Program-made: the position numbers and the translations under genes
Source of the DNA: a virus
IMG/VR virus record: IMGVR_UViG_3300017788_000196
Span: 1-22,398 of that record
Length of the DNA stretch: 22,398 bases
Strand: one strand, 5' to 3'
Notes under the pieces: generated by a model
Databases searched by the model: none
What the model was told of the DNA's origin: nothing
The model's input: only the letters and a program-made list of their open reading frames with translations
Part shown: positions 7,610 to 16,058 of the stretch, piece by piece
Layout: the number at the start of each line of letters is the position of its first letter
Position numbering within the stretch: the first letter of the stretch is position 1

Positions 7610-9781
7610 TTATCTGTTTTTAGCAATTTTAGGTAGCTTTAATACCGGTTTAGCATTATCTATAATAACTGCTAACTGAGAATCTCCGACAACATTCTGA
7701 TTTAAGATTGCAGATTGTTTTTCTTTTTCAATCATGTTTTGGAAAATCCTCAAATTGGTTAATAAAAGCGGACTCCCTAATACTTTGTATGCATTATTAT
7801 CAGTTTTCCAAGTTTCTTTCTGGTTATCTAATTCAATATTTGAAGGTATATTATAAGTGTATTTTTCAGTGATTACACCCTCTTTATTATGAATCAATCC
7901 AAGATCAGAAGTTTGAGCCTCTGGATTTTCTGGGTCATAAAGCATTTTCCAAACGTTTATGGAGTATTGTTTAAATATATTTGAAAAGTTAAATACAAAC
8001 CCATACCAATCGTCTAATAAAGGTATGAACTGTCCTAATGACGCGGTTGTTCCTGCACCAAAAGGTGAGAGTATTTCTAAACCGTTTATTAAGATTCTAA
8101 AAGATCCCGTTTGTATGTAACTAGTTCCTGTTTCGGTTTCATTCGATCCTGACCATATCATCTGTATCCAAATTCCCTGACTATCCTTTCTTCCATAAAG
8201 TAATGTTCTAGATTGTGCTTTCTGCATTTTCCAGGTCGAGATAGATGATGTGATAGGAACACCTAAATCTTTTACTGTGAAGTTGTAAGCATCTGGAATA
8301 CCTACTATTTTAAATCCACCACTTCTTGGCCCGTCAGCTAAAACAGAAACATATCCTTCCGGATTTGTTCCCATACTTAATTTGTGAGCTATTGGATAGG
8401 TTGAATATGTTATCAATCCATCTGCTTGTGTATATGATGTTATTGATATTTTAGAAGCAGGCTTATTGACTAATTTTGTTTTATCTATATAATTCTTAAC
8501 CTTAAACCAGCATGTAAAAGATATCTCTTCGCCGTCACCTAGTACAGGTAAAGATTTATATCTAACTGCTTGTCTTTGCTCATCAGTTTTAGAAGTAGAT
8601 TTTGGATCCTCATACAAGAATCTTTCTAGATCATAATAGCTATTAAAGACTATTGTCCAGTTATTATTTAAATCATATTCTATGATAGGAAGGTAATAAT
8701 CTATATAAGCTCTAGTTGGATCCTCATTTCTTCTTTGAGAAGAAACAAAATATTGTTGGGGTTTAACTATTTTTTCTACTTCTTCCTGGGTATCTTCTCC
8801 AAAAAGATCTTGGGTGTTTACTGTGTAATCTAGCAATTCCTTTTCATCTTCTTTGTTTATGAATTGGGTGTTTTTCTTTACCTCGTATTTCATCAATTGA
8901 CACTTAAAGAAAACTGGATATAAATTAAAATCTCTATGTAAATATGTTGATTCTATCTGGTAGATTCTGTTTGTTAATGGAAAAAATATAATATCCCTTT
9001 TCCTCGGTTGCGCACCCTTTCCGAAAATACTTTCAAAGTATTTTCTGTCTATATGAATTTCTAAAGGCTGCTCAAACTGAATTCCGAACGTGTCATAAAT
9101 TGGTTTATTGTCTGGAAAATTGTTACCAGGAACCATTACCTTAACACATTTTTCAGCAACAACATCGAAGAGACTATATTCTCTGAGAACCACATCTTTA
9201 CCTCTTCCGTTTGGCTGTACTGAATAGTAATTAACTTCGTGCCCAAATAAGGTGTTTACTGTCTTACTTAGATCTTGATAAACGTTTATTCCCCTATTTA
9301 CATCATAAGGTTTAAATACTTTGTCCGGATCGCAATTATCGTTGAAGATAATAGATCTGGTGTACATTTCTCTGGAGCAAAGAACAGCAGGTTTAGTTAT
9401 CAGATCTCTATAATCAGGTACAAAGTATTCAAGATCTAAATCAAAATTTTCAATCTCAATTACAGGATCCAATTGGGATCCCTCAGAAAAGTGCGGACTA
9501 GCGTCCTCGTCAGAAAATGCAGTAAACTTGAATTCTAAATACAGCTTATTGCCCGGATTTAAATCTAAAGCATTAGTGTTTTCCTCTGTTAATTCTATCC
9601 ACAGAGACCAATTGCTATTGTTTAAACTCCATCTAAATTCCTTTTTAAGGTATCTAGAAACCCCCGATTCACCGGTGGCCTCTATAATCCATCCCTTAAA
9701 CTTTTTAACGTCGCTAAAAGCCTCGCTATAGTTAATAATTCTGTAATTTCCAATGCTGGAAAAAATAATTGGATTTGCCAT
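7610..9781 (-). CDS. Large multidomain virion protein, neck (gp14-like) candidate with a LamG-like region
   Basis: A 723-residue protein in the position where T4 neck/tail-connector genes lie, just upstream of gp16. Residues about 180-305 (FGHEVNYY, EPLEIHIDRKYFESIFG-like segment, RKRDIIFFPLTNRIYQIES, FFKCQLMKYEV) recall T4-type gp14 neck proteins in order and spacing; this is a resemblance from memory, not an alignment. A linker (310-350) leads to a beta-rich region: EISFTCWFKVKN (419-430), a small inserted domain (about 445-510), SFRILINGLEI (560-570) and DDWYGFVFNFSN (590-601), which resembles a concanavalin/LamG jelly roll with its recurring Trp and Asn strands. If right, a neck protein carries a displayed carbohydrate-binding domain. 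The start is ATG directly after GATATATATGAGAA. Confidence 0.5.
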   Translation of the reverse strand: MANPIIFSSIGNYRIINYSEAFSDVKKFKGWIIEATGESGVSRYLKKEFRWSLNNSNWSLWIELTEENTNALDLNPGNKLYLEFKFTAFSDEDASPHFSEGSQLDPVIEIENFDLDLEYFVPDYRDLITKPAVLCSREMYTRSIIFNDNCDPDKVFKPYDVNRGINVYQDLSKTVNTLFGHEVNYYSVQPNGRGKDVVLREYSLFDVVAEKCVKVMVPGNNFPDNKPIYDTFGIQFEQPLEIHIDRKYFESIFGKGAQPRKRDIIFFPLTNRIYQIESTYLHRDFNLYPVFFKCQLMKYEVKKNTQFINKEDEKELLDYTVNTQDLFGEDTQEEVEKIVKPQQYFVSSQRRNEDPTRAYIDYYLPIIEYDLNNNWTIVFNSYYDLERFLYEDPKSTSKTDEQRQAVRYKSLPVLGDGEEISFTCWFKVKNYIDKTKLVNKPASKISITSYTQADGLITYSTYPIAHKLSMGTNPEGYVSVLADGPRSGGFKIVGIPDAYNFTVKDLGVPITSSISTWKMQKAQSRTLLYGRKDSQGIWIQMIWSGSNETETGTSYIQTGSFRILINGLEILSPFGAGTTASLGQFIPLLDDWYGFVFNFSNIFKQYSINVWKMLYDPENPEAQTSDLGLIHNKEGVITEKYTYNIPSNIELDNQKETWKTDNNAYKVLGSPLLLTNLRIFQNMIEKEKQSAILNQNVVGDSQLAVIIDNAKPVLKLPKIAKNR

Positions 9782-9785
9782 TTCT

Positions 9786-9795
9786 CATATATATC
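9786..9795. promoter_or_regulatory. Divergent GATATATATG/CATATATATC promoter-like element
   Basis: This near-palindromic ATATATAT lies in the 32-base gap between two divergent genes. On the minus strand TATATA ends six bases before ATG 9781; on the plus strand it lies about 19 bases before ATG 9814. One element may serve both directions. The minus-strand transcript would begin at or next to its start codon. Confidence 0.4.
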
Positions 9796-9813
9796 GGTGA
9801 ATAAAATCTAGGT

Positions 9814-10101
9814 ATGGGATTAAAAGATCTTAAAGAAATGATTAATAGATTCAGTTTTGCTCAAATGACCTCTAATTCAAATGGAAAAACATCTGCCAGC
9901 GGAACAATGGGAGTACTTATATGTACAATTGGTAGCATTTCCTTTCTCTACGGATCTCTAATTAGAGACAATGAGATTCTATTACAAACTGTTGTTTTTA
10001 CCGGAATTGGTGCTGGTCTTCTAGGATACAGAAAATCTCAAGATCCAGCTAAAAAGATCGAAAATGGCGAAGCAGTAGAGGATCAGCCTTTAAATTCTTA
10101 A
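9814..10101 (+). CDS. Two-helix membrane protein, possible holin or inner-membrane protein
   Basis: A 95-residue protein with two hydrophobic segments: about 31-50 (TMGVLICTIGSISFLYGSLI) and 55-71 (ILLQTVVFTGIGAGLLG), separated by a short charged turn (RDNE). The N-terminus is amphipathic and the C-terminus charged. The hairpin topology and size fit a class II-like holin or small phage inner-membrane protein, but no lysozyme or other lysis gene is adjacent. It is one of only two plus-strand genes here and is inserted inside the morphogenesis block. It converges on the gp15-like gene with no space: its stop codon abuts that gene's stop codon. Function is inferred from topology only. Confidence 0.7.
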   Translation: MGLKDLKEMINRFSFAQMTSNSNGKTSASGTMGVLICTIGSISFLYGSLIRDNEILLQTVVFTGIGAGLLGYRKSQDPAKKIENGEAVEDQPLNS

Positions 10102-10899
10102 TTATTTAATCGTGTTTTGTGAAAGGATAGTTATGCCTTTTAAAATAGCTGAATTGTCTGGGGGAACTACTCCTAATTCGGTCTTCAATTTGATCCCTCC
10201 TTGCATTAAATTTCCTCTAAATCTTTCAGTTGTAAGATCTAACTGTGGAAGATATGTCTCTGCATTCACATTGATAGAAAGTGTAATTCCCTCGCCCCTA
10301 GTGCTTCCATAACTAAAATTAAACGTGTTCGGAGCTTTATCAGGTAATTGATCAGCTAAAGATGCTTGAACCGGGACTCTAAATCCATTGTATTCAAAAT
10401 AGTAAACAAAATTCTTAAAAAGAACCTCGATAGTTCTAGCTTGAATTTTTAAAGCATCAGTTGTGGTATCCACCTTAATTTTCAAAGAGAATGTAGCATC
10501 GATTGGAATAGGGGTAAGATATGCTGAATAAGCTTTTATTTCAGATCCCCCAGATTCCTGCACAATTTCCTTCTCGTATGTTCCCCTTACATACTTATTT
10601 GTTGATGAGGATGTTGTTATCCTAGAGCTTTGATATTCTAAAATGCCTCTTGGAACAACATCATAGTTGCCCTCAGCAAAAAGAGGATTTCCGTCACAAT
10701 CCCCATAATTCAAATAAAAATCCTGTAAAAAAGATTCGTCACCAGCTAAAGAATAGAAAAAAGGAATATAAATCTCCTGTATTTTTCCACTGCTTGTTGT
10801 TTGATAGAAGGTGATCTTCTCATTCAAGGATTTTAGCATTCCAATGATTAAACCTCTGAAAAAAACATCGTCGCTGTTAAATTTATCTAAAAAATTCAT
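10102..10899 (-). CDS. gp15: Tail sheath stabiliser / tail completion protein (T4 gp15-like)
   Basis: A 265-residue protein, against 272 aa for T4 gp15, which caps the tail and joins it to the head neck. The N-terminal order matches the family: a helix (FFRGLIIGMLKSLNEKITFY), a beta hairpin ending in IYIPFFYS (43-50), a variable acidic loop, then DVVPRGILEYQSSRI (80-94), the counterpart of the ILPR-type stretch in gp15. A later P-IDATFSLKIKV strand precedes the helix IQARTIEVLFKNFVYYF. Synteny (before gp16/17/18/19) supports it. It overlaps the preceding gene by 4 bases (ATGA), indicating translational coupling. Identification rests on pattern and position, not a profile search. Confidence 0.7.
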   Translation of the reverse strand: MNFLDKFNSDDVFFRGLIIGMLKSLNEKITFYQTTSSGKIQEIYIPFFYSLAGDESFLQDFYLNYGDCDGNPLFAEGNYDVVPRGILEYQSSRITTSSSTNKYVRGTYEKEIVQESGGSEIKAYSAYLTPIPIDATFSLKIKVDTTTDALKIQARTIEVLFKNFVYYFEYNGFRVPVQASLADQLPDKAPNTFNFSYGSTRGEGITLSINVNAETYLPQLDLTTERFRGNLMQGGIKLKTELGVVPPDNSAILKGITILSQNTIK

Positions 10900-11222
10900 A
10901 CTGATTCTATATTTCTACTGACCTCGACAGGAACAGTTTTAATTGGTACATCTATGTATTTAAACTTTATATACTGATTCTTCTGGTTTCTGTACTTGGG
11001 ATGCTCAAAAGACCCTGTTTTAAACACTTCCTCCGACATTTGATAAACGTCAATTGTAAATTCGTCTTTCAAGTATTTTTTACCTCTCTCAGCAGAAACG
11101 GGATTGTCAAATTTATAGATATAAAATTCTATAATAGGTAGAGGGGATAAGTATCTCTTAACGCTTTTAGAAACGAAGAAATATGTAAACCTCTCGAGGT
11201 CATTTCTTGATGTGATAGCCAT
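10896..11222 (-). CDS. Small protein coupled to the gp15-like gene, unknown function
   Basis: A 108-residue protein rich in aromatic and basic residues (ERFTYFFVSKSVKRYLSPL, then IIEFYIYKFDNP). A short alpha/beta fold is likely. Its stop overlaps the start of the gp15-like gene (ATGA), so the two products are probably made together and may act together in neck or tail completion. It is too short to be gp14 or gp13 of T4 and I do not recognise a family. The start is ATG directly after TATATAGGAAT, making this the first gene of the morphogenesis transcript. Confidence 0.65.
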   Translation of the reverse strand: MAITSRNDLERFTYFFVSKSVKRYLSPLPIIEFYIYKFDNPVSAERGKKYLKDEFTIDVYQMSEEVFKTGSFEHPKYRNQKNQYIKFKYIDVPIKTVPVEVSRNIESV

Positions 11223-11227
11223 ATTCC

Positions 11228-11236
11228 TATATATTT
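11228..11236 (-). promoter_or_regulatory. TATATA promoter-like element heading the morphogenesis block
   Basis: Minus-strand AAATATATA with the TATATA ending five bases before ATG 11222. A -10 element here would place the transcript start on or next to the start codon, giving a leaderless mRNA. It falls exactly at the boundary between the recombination genes (ending at 11244) and the morphogenesis genes. Confidence 0.4.
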
Positions 11237-11243
11237 GAAAGGG

Positions 11244-12908
11244 CTATACCTTCTCTATTAAAAGATCTGAGAAGTTGTTTCTTTTCTGAATTTCTATCTT
11301 GTAATCAAAGATTTCGGTTGGCATAGGAGCATGATTGATCACGAATACATTTAAACCATGATCGTCACAAACTTTTCGAAGAGTATTCAGAATGGTGTAA
11401 ACCCCATCAGGATCTACCGAACTAAAAATTTCATCCAAAAACAGAAGATTTATGCTACTGAATCTTATTTTCATTAGCTTTATTACAGAAAGAAGAACAG
11501 CAAAATCAACTTTTTTCATTTCTCCTGTACTTAAGGTTGAAATTGATATATCCTCCCCCATATGGATTATAGAGGCATTAAAATCTTCGTCAAATGTAAC
11601 TGTATATGAAAGGTGCAGGGATTGCATTAGATCTGCTATGTGGTTATTTAAAGAAGGAAGAATAGTTTTAAGAGCTAATTGTTTAATTCCCTTATCGCCT
11701 AGAATCTCTTCTATTTTCTTGAGCCACTCACTTTTTTTGTCTTCTTTTGATTTTTCTTCAGTAAATCCTTGGATATTATTTCTCGTCTCTTCTGCTATTT
11801 TTTTAAGAGAATCTATTCCATCTGACGAAGCTCCTGATTTTAGTTTTTTTAATTCATCTTTTGCAGAGTTTATATTAACTACAATCTTGTTACCTTTAGT
11901 GTTTATTTCCTCTCTTTCTTTTCTTAGATTTGCTTCTTTGGAAGAGCAATCGTCATAATTTTTTTGAGCATCTAGAATTTCTTTTTTAAAATCGTCGATC
12001 TGTTTAAGTAGCCCATCCTTTATCCCCTGGTGAAAAATACTGGAAAGATCCGAAGCACATGTGGGACATTTATCATTATTATAAAGTCTTATCTTTTCTT
12101 CTACACCTCTTAACGATCCTTTAGATTCTGTTAATATTTTATATGATTTTCTAGTTTCCCCTTGAAGATCCGATTCTAATTTTGAAAATTCAGACGTTTT
12201 TGTTTTGTGTATTTCCAGGAGCTGATTATACTTGGAAATTTTTTCTTCTAAATCACTTATCTTATCCTTAGAAACTTCCAGAATTTTCTTGGAGAGAGCA
12301 TCCATTTCTTCTTGTGTTCTGCCCAGTGTTTTAGAAAGAGAATCAACCTCTCCCGAAATTCTAATTAAATTTTCCCTAATAGATTTAGTTTCTTCCTTTA
12401 GCAGGTCCCTCATTTCATTAATGACATAAAATCCAAATATCTTATCGATAATTGATTTTTTGTCTGACGGAGACATTTTAAGAAAGCTCTTAAAATCGTT
12501 AATTGATAGAGAAATAGTATTATTAAAAACGTAATTGGGAATTTGAATTATATCATCAGTCAAATAATCTTGGACTGATCTAGAACCAGCTTTGTCATAT
12601 AATGAACCGTTAACGTAAAGATTAAAAATTGAGGGATCTAAACCCCTCTCAACGGAATATTCTTCTCCATTAACGGAGAATGTTATTTTAACCCAAGCAT
12701 TTCCGTTAATTCTATTAGGAATGTCTTTGAGTTTTTTGCCTTCTAACTTACCGTAAAGTCCAAAGGTTATAACGTCAGATATGGTTGATTTACCTGCTCC
12801 GTTTTCTCCTACTACTAAATATAATCCAGGGTTATCCCCGAAAGTCAGAGATTGTATTTTATTTCCATAGGAAGCAAAATTTCTCCATTCTATTTTTGAT
12901 AATCTCAT
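11244..12908 (-). CDS. gp46: Recombination exonuclease ATPase subunit (T4 gp46, SbcC/Rad50-like)
   Basis: A 554-residue SMC-like ATPase (T4 gp46 is 560 aa). Walker A GENGAGKS (34-41) follows the usual N-terminal FASYG opening. Two coiled-coil arms (about 165-275 and 300-400, rich in K, E, S and L) flank a Rad50-type zinc hook CPTC (281-284). The C-terminal half has the ABC signature LSTGEMKK (459-466), Walker B LLFLDEIFSSVD (488-499) and a D-loop/H-loop region ending in VFVINHAP. With gp47 it forms the nuclease complex that resects DNA ends for recombination-dependent replication and degrades host DNA. It overlaps the gp47 gene by 4 bases (ATGA), so the two are coupled. All motifs are intact. 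Confidence 0.95.
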   Translation of the reverse strand: MRLSKIEWRNFASYGNKIQSLTFGDNPGLYLVVGENGAGKSTISDVITFGLYGKLEGKKLKDIPNRINGNAWVKITFSVNGEEYSVERGLDPSIFNLYVNGSLYDKAGSRSVQDYLTDDIIQIPNYVFNNTISLSINDFKSFLKMSPSDKKSIIDKIFGFYVINEMRDLLKEETKSIRENLIRISGEVDSLSKTLGRTQEEMDALSKKILEVSKDKISDLEEKISKYNQLLEIHKTKTSEFSKLESDLQGETRKSYKILTESKGSLRGVEEKIRLYNNDKCPTCASDLSSIFHQGIKDGLLKQIDDFKKEILDAQKNYDDCSSKEANLRKEREEINTKGNKIVVNINSAKDELKKLKSGASSDGIDSLKKIAEETRNNIQGFTEEKSKEDKKSEWLKKIEEILGDKGIKQLALKTILPSLNNHIADLMQSLHLSYTVTFDEDFNASIIHMGEDISISTLSTGEMKKVDFAVLLSVIKLMKIRFSSINLLFLDEIFSSVDPDGVYTILNTLRKVCDDHGLNVFVINHAPMPTEIFDYKIEIQKRNNFSDLLIEKV

Positions 12909-13999
12909 TCTTTTTCCTCTTTGTGGGCTATTCTGTTATAGAGAACTTTTATTGTTTTTTTCATTCTTTCCTTAACTTCTTCTGGTTCATCCAAAGCACC
13001 GATATATTGGTCAGCAAAATCTATAATAGAAAAATTCTTACCATCTAAATTAAATAATGTTTCTTCTACGTTTTGGTCTGCCTGATTTTCAGTTATTGGA
13101 GTGAAATTTGTTTTCAGCTGGGTTGATACCATTTCGGTTAAAATACCAAGAGAAGCTTTTACTGCTAATTTCGGATCTATTAAGATATCAACAAAATTGT
13201 TTCTGAAAATATCACTAAGCTCCAAAGGTGTTTTTTCTAGAACTTTATCAAATCCCATTCTAATAAATTTGGGAGAAAAATTGTTCTCGAATATCATTTC
13301 TTCTTCTGTTTCTAAATCAAGCAAGAGAATTGCTTTTTTGTTATCCATATCAGATCTTGTTAACTGATATGGCGATCCTAACATTCTTACCTTGCCAAAA
13401 TTTTGAGAATAATGTATATGCCCAGAATAAACACGATTGAAATTTTCCAACTTATTATAACCGATTCCTTCCTCTATTTTTGTGTACTTATTGAAGCTGA
13501 GCCCCTTTATATCGCTATGGCAAAAAAGATAATCATGTTCTTCCGCCTCTGAAAGCAATTCAACAGCAGATTCTTCACTAGTTCTCCAAGGCATCATGAG
13601 AACTTTTCTAGGACCAAATTTAATACTCTCTGGTTCTTCGTATATTTTCACATTTGGAATCCATTTTAAAGAACTGAGAGAATTTATATCATTAGATTCT
13701 TTAGAATAGCAATCATGATTTCCTAAAATCACATATACACCCTCCGGAAAAATCTTAGAAAGCTCACTAAAAATTTCAACACATAGATTGAGTACTTTGA
13801 GGTTTATGCTCTGTCTTGAATCGTAAACATCACCCAAGTGAACTATTGCGTCTCCAGGTTTATATTTTTTTTTAACTAGAGGTATTAACCATTCGAAAAA
13901 ATATTTTCTCATAATTTGGATCCACTCCTCCGAGCTATTTCTAACACCCAAATGGGTATCAGTTATCATCCAAATTCTTTTAATCTTTGATGAATCCAT
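12905..13999 (-). CDS. gp47: Recombination nuclease subunit (T4 gp47, SbcD/Mre11-like)
   Basis: A 364-residue calcineurin-like phosphoesterase (T4 gp47 is 339 aa). The metal-binding motifs appear in order: DTHLG (14-18), GDVYD (56-60), GNHDC (93-97), CHSD (160-163) and GHIH (193-196). This is the catalytic partner of the gp46 ATPase encoded immediately downstream, with a 4-base overlap. The C-terminal part (about 260-364) is the variable capping or ATPase-binding region. It lies directly next to a short unknown gene whose stop codon is the next base, suggesting an operon with the helicase gene. Confidence 0.95.
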   Translation of the reverse strand: MDSSKIKRIWMITDTHLGVRNSSEEWIQIMRKYFFEWLIPLVKKKYKPGDAIVHLGDVYDSRQSINLKVLNLCVEIFSELSKIFPEGVYVILGNHDCYSKESNDINSLSSLKWIPNVKIYEEPESIKFGPRKVLMMPWRTSEESAVELLSEAEEHDYLFCHSDIKGLSFNKYTKIEEGIGYNKLENFNRVYSGHIHYSQNFGKVRMLGSPYQLTRSDMDNKKAILLLDLETEEEMIFENNFSPKFIRMGFDKVLEKTPLELSDIFRNNFVDILIDPKLAVKASLGILTEMVSTQLKTNFTPITENQADQNVEETLFNLDGKNFSIIDFADQYIGALDEPEEVKERMKKTIKVLYNRIAHKEEKE

Positions 14000-14458
14000 T
14001 TAGAATATTTTCTTAATCTTCTTTTTGGAAACAATTCCAAATTTTTGATCCATTTCGTTAACAATAGTTTCTTTATATTTCATGTGAATTAGTTCATAAG
14101 CCTTTTGATATCCCACATTCATGAAATCGCATATAGTCACAAATTTTTCAACCATGCTAAATTCCGTTTCTTCCATCTCTTCTAACAAATCTTGAAATAA
14201 AAATGGGATTAGATCTTTGGGAATCTTTTTATTTGGACCTAAAGCACACCATCTAGAGCGGTGAAAAATCTCATATACTAAAGTGTTTAATGCAGATAAA
14301 TGTCTGTAATTTTCGTCATCATTATCCTTACTGGTCTTAAATGAATGATAATCTCTGCTTCCATCATCTATGTGTAGGTATTCTTCAAATGTTGAATCCT
14401 GTGCGGGTAATTCTATTTCTTTCTTTTCTTCCTCTTCAATTAGTTTTTTTTGTTTCAT
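14000..14458 (-). CDS. Unknown protein between helicase and gp47
   Basis: A 152-residue protein with a highly charged N-terminus (KLIEEEEKKEIE), an acidic stretch (residues 30-50, D/N-rich), then a helical core: HLSALNTLVYEIFHRSRW, IPFLFQDLLEEMEETEFSMV, FVTICDFMNVGYQKAYELIH, and a very basic tail (KKKIKKIF). The helicase stop overlaps its start by one base (TAATG) and the gp47 start follows its stop directly, so it is cotranslated with replication proteins. The mix of acidic N-terminus, helical body and basic tail could suit a DNA- or protein-binding adaptor such as a helicase loader, but that is conjecture. No family was recognised. Confidence 0.65.
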   Translation of the reverse strand: MKQKKLIEEEEKKEIELPAQDSTFEEYLHIDDGSRDYHSFKTSKDNDDENYRHLSALNTLVYEIFHRSRWCALGPNKKIPKDLIPFLFQDLLEEMEETEFSMVEKFVTICDFMNVGYQKAYELIHMKYKETIVNEMDQKFGIVSKKKIKKIF

Positions 14459-15762
14459 TAAGACTCATTCATTATTTGGGAATTGGGATCTTCAGAGATC
14501 CTCATAAAGCTATAATCAACGAGGAATTTTTTATAAGAATTTTTGTATCCCTCATCTCTATTAGCTAGTACCTTTAATTTATATTCATTATTGGTGTACA
14601 TCAGCGGATCTTGAATAATACCAAACATACCGTCGACCGTTGCAACAAGCCCTGACGATTCAGAAGCTGAATTCATAGAAAGATCTGTAGCATCAAATTC
14701 AGATTGTTTTGTTTGTGTTGCTGTAATGACTGACCAATTGTTTCTCTGAGCCATTGCTCTTAGATCCTCCGCTATTTGCTTGATCTTCATATATGTATTC
14801 TCTGTGTTAGGGTTTCTCCAGTTTTTCATAATGTTGATATAATCTATAACAACAATCTTAAATTTAATACCCTTAACCTCCTCTACCTTTCTGAGCCATT
14901 TTTCAACATCTAAAACTGATGCCTGACTCGTTCCGAATTCCTTTACATAAAGTTGTCCAGGAACAGACAAGTTATCGAATGTTAGATTTCTAATTTTCTT
15001 CTTGATAAGTTCACCATCTTCTGTTGCATTATTGTATTCCGACATTTTAATACCAAGAAGATTGGCACCAACCCTTTTTATGTACTTGCGATCATTAAGT
15101 TCTAATGTTATAATTGCAACATTATTTGAAGCCCTGATTGCTTGTGCTGCTATATTTCCTAGCCATAAAGTTTTTCCCACTTTGGGCTGACCTAGGAAAA
15201 CATAAAGGTTTTTAGCAGAAAATCCACCTCCGAGGCAAATATCGATAAAGTCATATCCAGAAGAGAATGTATTAGATTTAGGCTGCTTGTGATTTTCTGG
15301 ATCGGTAAAATCCAATCCAAGATCGAAAGAAAAATCTAGACTGTTTCTTTCATTGATAATAGTTTTAAACGTATTGACTACATCCTTGATATTTTCAGGA
15401 GAAACCTCAGTTGATTTAATATATGAAATAGAATCCATCGCACTTTGCTCTAGATTCTTCCATTCTATCCAAGCCTCGGTGTTTTCTTTTAACCACTCTG
15501 AATCATAATCATTAAGCTTAATGTCAAAGATAACATCGATCTGTGATTCAGGAAGCTTATCATTCAACTTCAGCATCTTAACAATTTCCTTAACCTGTTG
15601 TGTAGAAGGAAGTTGCGAATATTTTTTCCAGAACGATTTAACTATCTTAAAACATTCTTGATATCTGACATCCTTAAAGAAAGAAGGTTTAGCAGACTCC
15701 ACATAAATTGGATCAGAAATTATGCTACAAAACCATACATTCTCTAAATGTGAATTAACCAT
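14458..15762 (-). CDS. gp41: Replicative DNA helicase (T4 gp41-like, DnaB family)
   Basis: A 434-residue RecA-fold helicase (T4 gp41 is 475 aa). The N-terminal helical domain (1-150) resembles the gp41/DnaB collar region (FWKKYSQLPSTQQVKEIVK). Motifs: Walker A GQPKVGKT (191-198), then AIITLEL (216-221), Walker B VVIDYIN (304-310), and the H3-like TATQTKQSEF (348-356). The SGYDFIDICLGGG segment just before Walker A is typical. As a hexamer on the lagging strand it unwinds the fork and works with a primase, which is not in this window. It forms a tight cluster with gp47 and gp46 downstream. The start is ATG after ATTAATAATT. Confidence 0.93.
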   Translation of the reverse strand: MVNSHLENVWFCSIISDPIYVESAKPSFFKDVRYQECFKIVKSFWKKYSQLPSTQQVKEIVKMLKLNDKLPESQIDVIFDIKLNDYDSEWLKENTEAWIEWKNLEQSAMDSISYIKSTEVSPENIKDVVNTFKTIINERNSLDFSFDLGLDFTDPENHKQPKSNTFSSGYDFIDICLGGGFSAKNLYVFLGQPKVGKTLWLGNIAAQAIRASNNVAIITLELNDRKYIKRVGANLLGIKMSEYNNATEDGELIKKKIRNLTFDNLSVPGQLYVKEFGTSQASVLDVEKWLRKVEEVKGIKFKIVVIDYINIMKNWRNPNTENTYMKIKQIAEDLRAMAQRNNWSVITATQTKQSEFDATDLSMNSASESSGLVATVDGMFGIIQDPLMYTNNEYKLKVLANRDEGYKNSYKKFLVDYSFMRISEDPNSQIMNES

Positions 15763-15767
15763 AATTA

Positions 15768-16058
15768 TTAATAATGAGGGTTATCTTTAATCTTATAAAC
15801 TATCTTATTTCCTTTAGACTTTTGTCGCTCAAAAATTCCCTTCTCGATTAAAGATTTTATTATTTCTCCGTGTTTTTTAGATTCCCAATCGTTGGGTAAA
15901 AAAGAATTGAAGGTTTGTTCTGAAAATTCCCCCTGCGGTCTGCCGTCCCTAATTAGATAAGAATTTAATTCAAAAATTACATCTTCTTCATGTGGATAAT
16001 CTGGAAGTTCTTTCCAGATACCCATGTGATATTTCATCTTTAGTTTATTCTTGTCCAT
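15768..16058 (-). CDS. Small protein overlapping the uvsX end, possible winged-helix fold
   Basis: A 96-residue protein from ATG 16058. Residues about 40-90 (EFSEQTFNSFL, HGEIIKSLIEKGIFERQKSKGNKIVYKI) read as helices followed by a beta wing with basic residues, like a small winged helix-turn-helix. The frame is open to ATG 16094, but that would overlap the uvsX coding region by 50 bases; ATG 16058 overlaps by 14 and follows the pattern of short overlaps seen here. It sits between the UvsX recombinase and gp41 helicase, so a DNA-binding accessory role is plausible but unproven. Confidence 0.6.
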   Translation of the reverse strand: MDKNKLKMKYHMGIWKELPDYPHEEDVIFELNSYLIRDGRPQGEFSEQTFNSFLPNDWESKKHGEIIKSLIEKGIFERQKSKGNKIVYKIKDNPHY

